Notes: a model not told the origin generated them from the sequence alone. DNA of 64,000 nucleotides from an uncultured Flavobacteriaceae bacterium (GCA_947502975.1 CANNBV010000003.1:372001-436000), one strand, 5' to 3'; counted from the first letter of the stretch, positions 9,136-18,093 are shown. Numbers and translations are program-made.

Positions 9136-10158
9136 ATGGAAAATACCAATTTACAAGATTATTCACATAAAAGATTTAACATTCTTACAGGAGAATGGGT
9201 TTTGGTTTCGCCTCATCGTGCCAAACGTCCGTGGCAAGGTCAAAACGAAGCTGTAAATAATGAGAAACGCCCAGAATATGATGAAAAATGCTATCTATGT
9301 GCAGGAAACACTAGAATTAATGGTGAAGTAAACCCTAAATATGAGAATGTGTTTATTTTTACTAATGATTTTGCTGCATTACAAAGTGACTCTCCAACCT
9401 TTTCTGTCAATGATGGACTTCTAGTAGCTGAAAGCGAAACAGGAATTTGTAAAGTCATTTGTTTTAGTCCAGACCACTCTAAAAGTTTGGCAGACATGTC
9501 CCCTTCTGAAATCCAGAAAGTGGTTCATGCATGGCAAGAACAATACAAAGAATTAGGGGATAACTCAAAAATCAACTATGTTCAAATCTTTGAAAATAAG
9601 GGAGCTGTTATGGGATGTAGCAACCCGCATCCACACGGGCAGATATGGAGCCAATCAACATTACCTAATGAAGTTGAAAAAAAGAACACACAGCAATTTG
9701 ATTATTTTAACAAAAATAAGAGCAGTCTGTTAGGGGATTACCTGACACAAGAATTAGAAAAACAGGAACGCATCATTTTTGAAAATGATAGCTTTGTCGT
9801 ATTAATTCCGTTTTGGGCTATTTGGCCATTTGAAGCAATGATTGTCCCTAAACGTCATATGGCAAGTATTTCTGAAATGAACGATGATGAAACGCTACAA
9901 TATGCTGAAGCAATTGCTGTATTAACAAAAGCATATGACAAAATTTTCAATACATCTTTCCCCTATTCTAGTGGTATTCATCAAGCACCAACTGACGGAA
10001 AAGATAATAAACATTGGCACTGGCACATGAGTTTCTACCCACCATTATTGAGAAGTGCTTCGGTTAAAAAATTTATGGTAGGTTATGAAATGTTTGGGTC
10101 TCCACAGCGAGATATTACTGCAGAAAGTGCAGTAAAAATGATAAAAGCATTATTGTAA
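9136..10158 (+). CDS. galT: Galactose-1-phosphate uridylyltransferase
   Basis: The 340-residue protein carries the HIT-like active site NPHPHGQIW, whose second His is the uridylylated residue. The N-terminal CYLCAGNTRINGEVNP resembles the metal-binding Cys pair of the family. The C-terminal HWHWHMSFYPPLLRS completes the second HIT-like domain. It converts galactose-1-phosphate and UDP-glucose to glucose-1-phosphate and UDP-galactose. It is last in the operon and followed by a strong terminator. The epimerase galE that regenerates UDP-glucose is not in this window and must be elsewhere. Confidence 0.95.
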   Translation: MENTNLQDYSHKRFNILTGEWVLVSPHRAKRPWQGQNEAVNNEKRPEYDEKCYLCAGNTRINGEVNPKYENVFIFTNDFAALQSDSPTFSVNDGLLVAESETGICKVICFSPDHSKSLADMSPSEIQKVVHAWQEQYKELGDNSKINYVQIFENKGAVMGCSNPHPHGQIWSQSTLPNEVEKKNTQQFDYFNKNKSSLLGDYLTQELEKQERIIFENDSFVVLIPFWAIWPFEAMIVPKRHMASISEMNDDETLQYAEAIAVLTKAYDKIFNTSFPYSSGIHQAPTDGKDNKHWHWHMSFYPPLLRSASVKKFMVGYEMFGSPQRDITAESAVKMIKALL

Positions 10159-10181
10159 ACTATAACTAAACTCTATTATAC

Positions 10182-10215
10182 AAAACCCGATAAGTATTTA
10201 AACTTATCGGGTTTT
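10182..10215 (+). terminator. Intrinsic terminator of the galMKT operon
   Basis: AAAACCCGATAAGT pairs fully with ACTTATCGGGTTTT across a 6-nt loop, 24 bp after the galT stop. Confidence 0.9.
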
Positions 10216-10315
10216 ATATGTTAAGAGTTCATTAAAATAGCTGTTAAAGTATCTTAATATAGATATTAGTGAGACCTAAATAACTTTAATTTGAAGGCAA
10301 CTAGTCAATCTATTC

Positions 10316-11080
10316 GTGAAATATCTGATTCTGTTTTTACTTCCTTTAAGTATTTTTTCTCAAAATATAATAGGAAAGGTTTACGATCATCAAACTACGG
10401 TAAAAGGTATCAAGGTTTATAATTTAAGTAAACAAACCAAAACATATACTGATGGTAGTGGCGAATTCTCTATAGCAGCTTCAGTAAATGACACATTATT
10501 TTTTGAATCTCTATTTCATCATCCTAAACAAATCAAATTACATCAAATAGATTTTGAAGACATAAAAGTTTTTGAATTAAAAAAGATATTAAATGAGCTT
10601 GGAGAAGTATTATTGAGCAATGAAAAAGCTAAGGAATTCAGTGCTATAGAATACACTGATGGAGTTGGACTTCAACTTGCCAATGACATTAAAAACAATC
10701 CGCATCTATATATGCCCAAAGAATCCTATTCTAATGGTGCTAATATATTTGCTTTAATAGGAATGGCTGCAAAACTATTCAAAAGAAAAAATAAGAAGAA
10801 ATATAAACCTATTGAGTACATTGAATACAAACATTTAGATTCTTTATTTAAAAAAGATGATTTTTTCGATTTGAGATTGCTAAATCAAGATTTGATGATT
10901 CCAGAAGAGTATGCACATCTGTTTCTAGATTATTGTGAAACTAAATTCTTAAATAAAAAATTAATTTCTGAAGAAAACAAGGTTGTTTTATTAGATTCTC
11001 TAGTAGAATTCAGTAGAGAGTTTCTGCAAGTAACCCAAGCTTATGAAGTTTCTAAAGATTCGTTACTCATAAAAAATTAA
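10316..11080 (+). CDS. Secreted protein with carboxypeptidase-regulatory-like domain, paralogue 1
   Basis: The 254-residue protein has a short signal peptide (YLILFLLPLSIFSQ) with the FSQ cleavage typical of flavobacteria. Residues 17-95 look like a CarboxypepD_reg-like beta-sandwich (IIGKVYDHQTTVKGIKVYN, then TDGSGEFSI). The C-terminal 150 residues are charged, mostly helical and not recognised. It starts at GTG 10316; this codon aligns with a GTA in the next gene, which is a close paralogue over the whole length (shared HLDSLFKKDD and LFLDYCETK). The pair is a tandem duplication. Function unknown; periplasmic or surface location is inferred. Confidence 0.7.
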   Translation: MKYLILFLLPLSIFSQNIIGKVYDHQTTVKGIKVYNLSKQTKTYTDGSGEFSIAASVNDTLFFESLFHHPKQIKLHQIDFEDIKVFELKKILNELGEVLLSNEKAKEFSAIEYTDGVGLQLANDIKNNPHLYMPKESYSNGANIFALIGMAAKLFKRKNKKKYKPIEYIEYKHLDSLFKKDDFFDLRLLNQDLMIPEEYAHLFLDYCETKFLNKKLISEENKVVLLDSLVEFSREFLQVTQAYEVSKDSLLIKN

Positions 11081-11090
11081 TATGACAACA

Positions 11091-11118
11091 ATTCTTAGTT
11101 TCAAAAGTTATATTTTTA
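11091..11118 (+). repeat. Duplicated upstream segment, copy 1
   Basis: A 28-bp stretch beginning ATTCTTAGTTTCAAAAG ends just before the ATG of paralogue 2. It matches the copy at 11928-11955 at 27 of 28 positions, so the leader region was duplicated along with coding DNA. Confidence 0.75.
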
Positions 11119-11122
11119 TTGA

Positions 11123-11917
11123 ATGAAGACCCCTTGTTATAATTTACATATAAAATCTCTAGTAAAATACCTGATTCTATTTTTACTACCGACTTGTATA
11201 TTTTCCCAAACCATTACTGGAAAAGTTTACGATAACGAATCTACTGTAAAAGGTATAAAAGTCTATAATATCAGTCAAAAAACATTGACGTATACCAACA
11301 ATGAAGGTGATTTTGCAATTTCGGCAGTCATTAATGATACATTGTTATTCGAATCATTATTTCATCATACTAAAATGGTAAAATTAAAACAAACAGATTT
11401 TGAAGATGTTGCTGTTTTTGAATTAACAAAGTCAGTTAACACATTAGGTGAAGTTCTAATTAGTGATGATGTTGTAGATTTTAATCCATTAGAATATACA
11501 CAAAATGCCGAAAACGCACTGGAAAGAGATATGAAAAATAACATGCAGTTGTATATACCAAAATCATCATACTCTAATGGAATGAATTTTGTGAAAATAG
11601 CGCAAATGATAGGAAAGCTATTTAAAAAGAAAGACAAAGGTAAACCCATTGAATATATTACCCACAAGCATCTAGATTCACTATTCAAAAAAGATGATTT
11701 ATTTAATTTAAAATTGATTAAAGAAGATTTAAATATTCCTGAAAAATATGCGCTTTTATTTTTAGATTATTGTGAAACCAAAAATCTGAATAAAGATTTA
11801 ATTTCTGAAGAAAATAAAGTGATTTTATTAGATTCTATGGTGAATTTCAGCAAAGACTTTTTAAAAATAACTGAAACCTTCGAAGCTTCTAAAGATTCAC
11901 TTTCTTTAAAAAACTAA
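11123..11917 (+). CDS. Secreted protein with carboxypeptidase-regulatory-like domain, paralogue 2
   Basis: This 264-residue protein is similar to the upstream neighbour from the signal peptide to the end (ITGKVYDNESTVKGIKVYN; LFHHTKMVKLKQTDFED; EYITHKHLDSLFKKDD). The N-terminus is longer: ATG 11123 gives about 14 residues before the hydrophobic core, because the codon matching paralogue 1's GTG start is GTA here. The core ends in PTCIFSQ. A CarboxypepD_reg-like domain is followed by an unrecognised helical region. Forty-two bp separate the two paralogues. Function unknown. Confidence 0.7.
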   Translation: MKTPCYNLHIKSLVKYLILFLLPTCIFSQTITGKVYDNESTVKGIKVYNISQKTLTYTNNEGDFAISAVINDTLLFESLFHHTKMVKLKQTDFEDVAVFELTKSVNTLGEVLISDDVVDFNPLEYTQNAENALERDMKNNMQLYIPKSSYSNGMNFVKIAQMIGKLFKKKDKGKPIEYITHKHLDSLFKKDDLFNLKLIKEDLNIPEKYALLFLDYCETKNLNKDLISEENKVILLDSMVNFSKDFLKITETFEASKDSLSLKN

Positions 11918-11927
11918 TATTATACTA

Positions 11928-11955
11928 ATTCTTCGTTTCAAAAGTTATATTTTTA
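11928..11955 (+). repeat. Duplicated upstream segment, copy 2
   Basis: Near-identical to 11091-11118. Here it precedes the unrelated beta-helix lipoprotein gene, with 20 extra bases before the ATG. The duplication therefore carried a leader or promoter to a different gene. Confidence 0.75.
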
Positions 11956-11963
11956 GCCATAAT

Positions 11964-11971
11964 TATTTTTG
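11964..11971 (+). promoter_or_regulatory. -7 promoter element directly before the beta-helix lipoprotein gene
   Basis: TATTTTTG is an exact TAnnTTTG box whose G is only 4 bases before ATG 11976. If used, transcription would begin at or inside the start codon, giving a leaderless message. Confidence 0.45.
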
Positions 11972-11975
11972 CTGA

Positions 11976-13541
11976 ATGAAGAACTACATCTACCCCATAC
12001 TTACGATATGTTTTTTAATGCTTTGGAGCTCCTGTAGAAAAGATTTTGAATTCTCACCAAGCACAGGAAGTCTTGAGTTCTCTAGAGACACTGTGTATTT
12101 AGACACCATTTTCACAAACATCGGCTCTAGTACCTATAATCTTAAAGTATATAACAAAAGTGATGATGATATTTTAATTCCAACCGTAAGATTAGGCTTA
12201 GGTGATGCTTCTCAATACCGCTTGAGTGTAGATGGACTTGCAGGGAAAACTTTTGAAAATATTGAACTACTAGCAAACGACAGTCTATTCATTTTTGTAG
12301 AAACTACTGTCGATATCAATAATTTCCCAAATCCTAACGGAGAATATCTATACACAGACCAAATAGAATTTGATTCTGGTGGGAATTTACAAGAAGTAGA
12401 ATTGGTAACATTGATAAAAGATGCTGTATTTATATATCCAGATAGAGACAATACCACTAAAATTATTGAAACCCTCACACTGAATATTGATGGTGATCAA
12501 GTTGAAACCGAATTGCAAGGTCGAGAACTTCTTGCAGAGGAATTGACCTTAACCAACGAAAAACCTTATGTAATTTATGGTTTTGCAGCTGTTCCTTCAG
12601 GAGAAACACTAACGATTGATCCTGGTGCACGTTTACATTTTCATGAAAATTCTGGAATAATTGTACAATCCGGGGCTTCAATAGCAGTGAATGGGGCATT
12701 TAGTACAGATCAAGAACTACTAGAAAATGAAGTCATTATGGAAGGTGATCGACTGGAACCTAGCTTCTCTAATAGACCAGGGCAATGGGGCACCATTTGG
12801 TTATTAGATGGTAGTTTGAATAACACTTTTAATTATGTAACAATTAAAAATGCTTTAGTTGGCATTCTATGTGATGGTAATGCAGATGCCACCAATGATA
12901 AATTAACAATTACAAACTCTCAAATTTATAGCTCAGGGAGTTTTGGGATTTTAGGACGAAATACTTCTATAAGAGGGGAAAATCTAGTGTTGAATAATGC
13001 TGGACAGTCGACCTTAGCAGTAACATTTGGTGGGAAATATAACTTTACGCACTCAACCATAGCCAATTATTGGGAAAATGGCCCTCGTCCTTTACCTGCA
13101 CTTTTAATTAACAATTTTATTGTTGACGAAGATGAAACAGCTATAGTTACAGATTTGGTTGAAGCTAACTTTAACAACTGTATTATTTATGGTAATGACA
13201 ATCCTGAGTTTCTTTTAGATGAAATTGAAGATGATGCAGTTAGCTTTAACTTTAAATTCACAAATTGTTTAGTGCTATTTGATGATAGAAATAACAACTT
13301 TTCTGGACCTAATTTTGATTTTGAAAATACAGCTTTGTATGAAAATGTAATTTTTAATCAAGATCCTAATTTTAAAGACCCTAGAGAAAACATGTTGATT
13401 ATTGGTGATGATTCTGCAGCTAATGGACAAGGGAATACAACCTTTGCGAGTCAAGTTCCAACCGATATTTTAAATGTAAATAGGACAGCTTCTCCTGATA
13501 TTGGTGCATATCAGCATGTTACGTTTCCTGAAGAGCAATGA
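11976..13541 (+). CDS. Right-handed beta-helix lipoprotein
   Basis: The 521-residue protein has a lipobox (LMLWSSC, Cys20). The N-terminal 150 residues look like an immunoglobulin-like domain (DTVYLDTIFTNIGSSTYNLK). A region of repeated short beta-strands follows (GARLHFHENSGIIVQSGASI, NYVTIKNALVGI, LTITNSQIYSS), as in parallel beta-helix proteins. It ends with TASPDIGAYQHV, a common end of such proteins. It is likely a surface-anchored binding or adhesion protein; no catalytic residues can be assigned. One base separates its stop from the convergent GH105 gene. Confidence 0.75.
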   Translation: MKNYIYPILTICFLMLWSSCRKDFEFSPSTGSLEFSRDTVYLDTIFTNIGSSTYNLKVYNKSDDDILIPTVRLGLGDASQYRLSVDGLAGKTFENIELLANDSLFIFVETTVDINNFPNPNGEYLYTDQIEFDSGGNLQEVELVTLIKDAVFIYPDRDNTTKIIETLTLNIDGDQVETELQGRELLAEELTLTNEKPYVIYGFAAVPSGETLTIDPGARLHFHENSGIIVQSGASIAVNGAFSTDQELLENEVIMEGDRLEPSFSNRPGQWGTIWLLDGSLNNTFNYVTIKNALVGILCDGNADATNDKLTITNSQIYSSGSFGILGRNTSIRGENLVLNNAGQSTLAVTFGGKYNFTHSTIANYWENGPRPLPALLINNFIVDEDETAIVTDLVEANFNNCIIYGNDNPEFLLDEIEDDAVSFNFKFTNCLVLFDDRNNNFSGPNFDFENTALYENVIFNQDPNFKDPRENMLIIGDDSAANGQGNTTFASQVPTDILNVNRTASPDIGAYQHVTFPEEQ

Positions 13542-13542
13542 T

Positions 13543-15825
13543 TTATTTCTTAGGGTTATCTACATCATCTCCATCCCAAATTCGCATTTGAAACCATTTT
13601 CCCGCTGGGTCAGTCCAGAACTTGTCATAAGCAGGAATTCCTAAATGCATAAATCCCATTGCAGCCATATATAGTGCGCCTGTGAAGTTATAGCTGTCTC
13701 TGGATCTTTCCTGTTTTCCAACAATTCCTGCATTTAGCCAACCATTACTATCAAAAGTCCCAGGGGCTTCCATCATGTTTCTAATCACTTTAGTTAAAGC
13801 AGTTCGTGTAGCTCCAGGATTTAAAGATTCTGGTAAACCCCATCTGTATCCCATATAACCTAAATGTTGAAATGTAGCTATACGATATACAGAAGATCTT
13901 CCCATTACTGGAAATGTACCATTAGGAGAAATCAAGTGTTCCTGAATTTCGGCATAACGTATACCATGTTTTATTACTTCACTTAAATACTTTCCTAGAT
14001 CATGTCCTTTTTCATCACAAACTTTTAAAATCTCTAACAACATTGGTTGTATCACATAACTATTGTAATAATCCCAATGAAATTGTGGACCATCTCCATA
14101 AACGCCATCTCCTAAATACCATTGCATATGTTTTCCAACAGCATATGTTATTGGGGCCATTTTGCATTCTCCAGTAAGTTCCCAAATTGCTGCCTCTGTA
14201 ATAGCAGAAAACAATAGCCAGTTGGTATCTATATTCTTTAAGCCGCGATATGATTTTAAAGCGTCTAAAACCTGTTGCTTTTCTTTTTTTGATAATGGTG
14301 ACCAAAGTTGATCCTTAGCTGTAAGTATAGGATAAGCGACAAATGCCGTATGTACTATGTGTTCTTGAATCCGTTTTTCAAACATATAGTCAGGAGATTT
14401 GGGGTTTGTCGCATTCTTTAATCCTTGTACAGCTAGATCTATGTATTTTTTGCGTAATTTACCTTCCTTGGTATCATCTACACCTAATGATAACCATGGT
14501 GCCATCCCTGAGAGTGTTCTACCAAAAGCCTGTAAGCTAGTGGTATGAAATGCGCCATCATTAGTCTCCCAATTTCTACGAGGAATTGAGTTCTTTAAAT
14601 TATTATCGTTTAAGCTATTCAAAACTGGATCTACTAACTTTTGCATAACCGATATTGTATAAGCTCTGTCGGCGGTACCTTTACCAATCTGATTTCCAAT
14701 AACAGATTTATTACCATTTAAGAATTTGTAAATCTCTGTGCCAGCTAATATCATAGCCCCTGCACCGTATGATTCTGTATCGTCAAAACTCACATCGGTT
14801 GGTGAATCCCCAACTTCCTGTACATATCCTAACATACCATTAGGATGAACTGATTCTTTTAAAAAACTCCAAGCTTTGTCAATAATTGGTAAAAAAGTTT
14901 TAGTCTCTAATAAACCATTATTAATACCCCACATCATACCATAAACAAAGAATGCCGTCCCACTTGATTCTTTTTGCGGATGGTTCTCTGCATCAAGTAA
15001 ACTTTGTCCCCAATAACCACCAGCAGTTTGAATACTTGCCAGTTTATACATCATTTCAATAAACTGTTTTTCAAACTTATTCCTTTCTGGATAATCTTTT
15101 GGCATGTAAGTAAGCACCCGTGCTAATCCTCCAATAACCCAACCATTTCCTCTAGACCAAAATATTTTTTCTCCATTTTTAGATCGCTTTTTAAAAAATC
15201 TATCATCTCTAAAGTAAAGACTATCGGTTTTGCTATACAAATAATCTGATGTTTCCCACCAGCGTTCCGTCATAAACTTCATATACTTTGGTTCATTTAA
15301 AACCGTGGCTGCTCTTGCATAGGCTGGTGGTGCCATATATAAAGCGTCACACCAGGTCCACCATTCCCACCAATATTTATTATCAGAAAATGTTACATCG
15401 TTTTTTAATCGTCTACTCATCGGAGCATCCAACAAGTAATTTGATTTATCTATCATGTATTCTTCTCCAGTTAGCTCATATAATTCATAAAAAGTTTGGC
15501 TAATAGCAAACACATTGGCATCATATGGCCTAGCTCTAGGTGTCCAATTCACCTTTTCGCCCATCTCCATTAACATAGTAAAATATTTAGCATCATTGGT
15601 TAATTTGTATTCTGCCATAATTCCGTGGAAAAATGGTGCATAATCCCATGTATTAAATCCTTTACCTGTTGGATTTTCATGCATCCAATTAGTTACTTTA
15701 TCAATTGTCTCTAAAACTTCATTTTTATCAATTTTTAATTTATTTTTTTGTCCAGATATATGGTTTATTGAAAATGCAACTAATAACAGTATTAAAACTT
15801 TAATTAGGTTTATATTTATACTCAT
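13543..15825 (-). CDS. GH105 unsaturated uronyl hydrolase fused to a DUF2264 domain
   Basis: The 760-residue protein has a signal peptide (VLILLLVAFSINHISGQ) and two alpha/alpha-barrel domains. Residues 30-370 are GH105/GH88-like (WWEWWTWCDALYMAPPAYAR, FWSRGNGWVIGGLARVL, KESSGTAFFVYGMMWGI). GH105 enzymes remove the delta-4,5-unsaturated uronic acid left by polysaccharide lyases. Residues 400-760 match DUF2264 (RRNWETNDGAFHTTSLQAFG, NWLLFSAITEAAIWELTG, DGPQFHWDYYNSYVIQPML), a family I recall being linked to glucuronidase activity; that link needs checking. Fusion suggests sequential attack on uronate-containing oligosaccharides. A membrane-bound regulator is divergent. No lyase is nearby. Confidence 0.85.
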   Translation of the reverse strand: MSININLIKVLILLLVAFSINHISGQKNKLKIDKNEVLETIDKVTNWMHENPTGKGFNTWDYAPFFHGIMAEYKLTNDAKYFTMLMEMGEKVNWTPRARPYDANVFAISQTFYELYELTGEEYMIDKSNYLLDAPMSRRLKNDVTFSDNKYWWEWWTWCDALYMAPPAYARAATVLNEPKYMKFMTERWWETSDYLYSKTDSLYFRDDRFFKKRSKNGEKIFWSRGNGWVIGGLARVLTYMPKDYPERNKFEKQFIEMMYKLASIQTAGGYWGQSLLDAENHPQKESSGTAFFVYGMMWGINNGLLETKTFLPIIDKAWSFLKESVHPNGMLGYVQEVGDSPTDVSFDDTESYGAGAMILAGTEIYKFLNGNKSVIGNQIGKGTADRAYTISVMQKLVDPVLNSLNDNNLKNSIPRRNWETNDGAFHTTSLQAFGRTLSGMAPWLSLGVDDTKEGKLRKKYIDLAVQGLKNATNPKSPDYMFEKRIQEHIVHTAFVAYPILTAKDQLWSPLSKKEKQQVLDALKSYRGLKNIDTNWLLFSAITEAAIWELTGECKMAPITYAVGKHMQWYLGDGVYGDGPQFHWDYYNSYVIQPMLLEILKVCDEKGHDLGKYLSEVIKHGIRYAEIQEHLISPNGTFPVMGRSSVYRIATFQHLGYMGYRWGLPESLNPGATRTALTKVIRNMMEAPGTFDSNGWLNAGIVGKQERSRDSYNFTGALYMAAMGFMHLGIPAYDKFWTDPAGKWFQMRIWDGDDVDNPKK

Positions 15826-15854
15826 AATTAAGAATTTTGTTTTTTATTTATTAT

Positions 15855-15862
15855 CAAATTTA
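15855..15862 (-). promoter_or_regulatory. -7 promoter element of the GH105-DUF2264 gene
   Basis: The minus strand reads TAAATTTG, an exact TAnnTTTG box, about 30 bp before the ATG. No convincing -33 TTG is present. Confidence 0.5.
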
Positions 15863-15945
15863 AAACATCAACTAATTAAAAAATAGTTAATAACATGAAT
15901 ATCAGACAATAAATACCTGTTTTTCAGTGTTTTAAAATTCAAGTT

Positions 15946-15960
15946 ATTAACTTTGTTAAT
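15946..15960 (+). promoter_or_regulatory. -7 box of the membrane regulator inside a 15-bp palindrome
   Basis: ATTAACTTTGTTAAT is a perfect inverted repeat with a 3-bp spacer and contains the box TAACTTTG (15948-15955). A protein bound here would cover the promoter, so self-repression is possible. ATG 15981 lies 25 bp downstream of the G. Confidence 0.5.
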
Positions 15961-15980
15961 TAAGATTAAGCCGCAGTAAT

Positions 15981-17117
15981 ATGACGAATGATGTCATTCA
16001 GAAACTATTAAAAAGTAAAACTTTAAAGAATAAAGAAGTTTTAAAATCAGTATTGCTATATATGTTTGAAAGTGAATCTAAAAAAAAAAGAATCACAGAA
16101 CAAAGTATAGCACTAGATGTATTTAAAAGAAAAGATTTTGATGGAACAGATGACACTATAGTAAGAGTGAATGTATTCAAACTTCGTCAAGCACTTGAAA
16201 AATATTATTTAGAAGAAGGTAAAACAGATACAATAAAAGTAGAAATTCCCAAAGGGTCATATAGTCTTAAATTCAGAGAAAATTCTGATGGTATACTCTT
16301 AAAAACTGTAAAGAACAATTCAAAATTAGTTTTTATTCAAAGTTCTGTTTTAACTTCATCATTGATTTTAGGTTTAGCTTTATTTTATGTCTTTAATAAT
16401 AAACAGTCTGTAATATGGGATAGTTTCAATAATAAATTACCAACTAAGGTTATTCTTTGTCAACCACATTTTCAAAAATACGAGCATAAACTAGATAGTC
16501 GTGTTTTGGTTGTTAGGGAAATGGGGATTAACTCTGCCAAAGACGATAGTATTACACAGAGTATTTTCCCTTCTGATCAATTTAATCATCCCGATTTAGA
16601 ATTCTCCTATTTTATGCCTACCAATGTATATCCCTTACCACACATCTTCAAGGGATTAAATCAATCTGACGTAAAAGATATTGATATATTTTCCCTGCAG
16701 GAATATTCTAGTAAAGAATTAAATAATACTAATACTGTATTTGTTGGATCTTTTAAATCTATGGGATATACAGCAGACTTGCTAGATAGAACTTCAATTA
16801 AAATTAGAGAAAATCCTTTACAAATAATTTTGCATGATTCAATTAACCTCATTCCTGAAAACCTTCCTCAAGATAAATTTACAGACTATGCTTTAGCAGT
16901 AAAATACAAGGGTGAAAGTGATAATTATATTATGTTATTTTCATCACTATATTCAACAGGTATAACAAGTATTGTTAAAAAATTAAACGACAAAAGATTT
17001 TTAACTGAACTTGAAAAAATTAACAAAATACCTGAACAATTTGAATTAATTCTTAAAGTTGAAGGGGTTAATTATTCTAGTCTTAATTTTGAAATAGTCC
17101 ATTTTAATAAACTTTAG
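15981..17117 (+). CDS. Membrane-anchored winged-helix regulator (ToxR/CadC-like layout), uncharacterised
   Basis: The 378-residue protein begins with a domain known from large TPR and cyclase-like proteins: EQSIALDVFKRKDFDGTDDT, then IVRVNVFKLRQALEKYYLEE, and VEIPKGSYSLKF (residues 40-98). This looks like a DNA-binding winged helix. One transmembrane helix follows (SSVLTSSLILGLALFYVF, about 114-131). The C-terminal 250 residues, presumably periplasmic, match no family I recognise. The layout suggests one-component signalling across the membrane, controlling the divergent GH105-DUF2264 gene. The target and ligand are inferred. Confidence 0.65.
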   Translation: MTNDVIQKLLKSKTLKNKEVLKSVLLYMFESESKKKRITEQSIALDVFKRKDFDGTDDTIVRVNVFKLRQALEKYYLEEGKTDTIKVEIPKGSYSLKFRENSDGILLKTVKNNSKLVFIQSSVLTSSLILGLALFYVFNNKQSVIWDSFNNKLPTKVILCQPHFQKYEHKLDSRVLVVREMGINSAKDDSITQSIFPSDQFNHPDLEFSYFMPTNVYPLPHIFKGLNQSDVKDIDIFSLQEYSSKELNNTNTVFVGSFKSMGYTADLLDRTSIKIRENPLQIILHDSINLIPENLPQDKFTDYALAVKYKGESDNYIMLFSSLYSTGITSIVKKLNDKRFLTELEKINKIPEQFELILKVEGVNYSSLNFEIVHFNKL

Positions 17118-17123
17118 CAATAA

Positions 17124-17975
17124 CTACTCACGCTCCAACTGTGCCTTATAAACATCCAAATTAGCCTTAGTCTCATCATCCAATTCTGGTTCTTTAATAT
17201 CATCATATTGTTTTAATACATCTAGTACTATTTTGGCAACTATGTATCTTGCACTTGGCTTGTCATCTGCAGGAATTGCATACCATGGTGCGTATGGCTT
17301 AGATGTTCTATTTATTGCCTCTTCATAACACGCCTGATATTTATCCCATAGCTTACGCTCCTTTAAATCGCCTGCAGAAAATTTCCAATTTTTCTCTTGT
17401 TTGTTTAAACGCCTCAATAGTCTATTCTTTTGTTCGTCTTTGGAAAGGTTTAAAAAGAATTTAAAGATAAGCGTTCCGTTTTCAGCTACATGTTTTTCAA
17501 AATTATTAATTTGTTCAAAACGAGCATCCCAAAAGGCATCATTCACATCAGCGACCGAATCTACTCCAGGAATATTTTCTCCCATAATATATCCAGGGTG
17601 TACTCTGGTTACCAATACATTTTCATAATGTGTTCTGTTAAAGACGCCAAACTTACCTCTAGCTGGAAGCGCAATATAGTGTCGCCATAAATAGTCATGT
17701 TTTAGCTCTAATTCTGTAGGTACTTTAAAGCTATGTACTTCTACTCCTCTTGCATTAAAATCTTTAAACACTTCTCTTATTAAACTATCTTTTCCTGCAG
17801 TATCCATGCCCTGTAGGCATATTAAAACTGCATACTTTCCGTGAGCATATAAAGTGTCTTGTAATTCACCTAACTCCCTCCTTGTTGATTTAAGTTTTTT
17901 CTTTGCATCTTCAATCACTACTTTAGTTTGGGTGTCTTTTAAAGCTATTGTTTCTGTTACTTTATACTCACTCAT
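17124..17975 (-). CDS. ppk2: Polyphosphate:nucleotide phosphotransferase, PPK2 family
   Basis: The protein has about 283 residues. Walker A is LQGMDTAGKDSLIREV, and FNRTHYENVLVTRVHPGY is the PPK2 catalytic segment. KNWKFSAGDLKERKLWDKY and PWYAIPADDKPSARYIVA match the C-terminal family blocks. It moves phosphate between polyphosphate and nucleotides in the cytoplasm; the FNRTHYE form resembles PPK2 proteins that act on AMP and ADP. The ORF track begins at TTG 18026; ATG 17975 (MSEYKV) is preferred because it is the first ATG and keeps the whole conserved region. The stop is 6 bp from the convergent regulator gene. Confidence 0.9.
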   Translation of the reverse strand: MSEYKVTETIALKDTQTKVVIEDAKKKLKSTRRELGELQDTLYAHGKYAVLICLQGMDTAGKDSLIREVFKDFNARGVEVHSFKVPTELELKHDYLWRHYIALPARGKFGVFNRTHYENVLVTRVHPGYIMGENIPGVDSVADVNDAFWDARFEQINNFEKHVAENGTLIFKFFLNLSKDEQKNRLLRRLNKQEKNWKFSAGDLKERKLWDKYQACYEEAINRTSKPYAPWYAIPADDKPSARYIVAKIVLDVLKQYDDIKEPELDDETKANLDVYKAQLERE

Positions 17976-18093
17976 AAATATTGGTTTTAATATTTTATAA
18001 ATATAATAAAACAATAATTTCGACAAACGGTTAAATCATCAAATATGTTTTTTATACATTTACCTCACCTACTTATAACCAACCCCAAATAAT

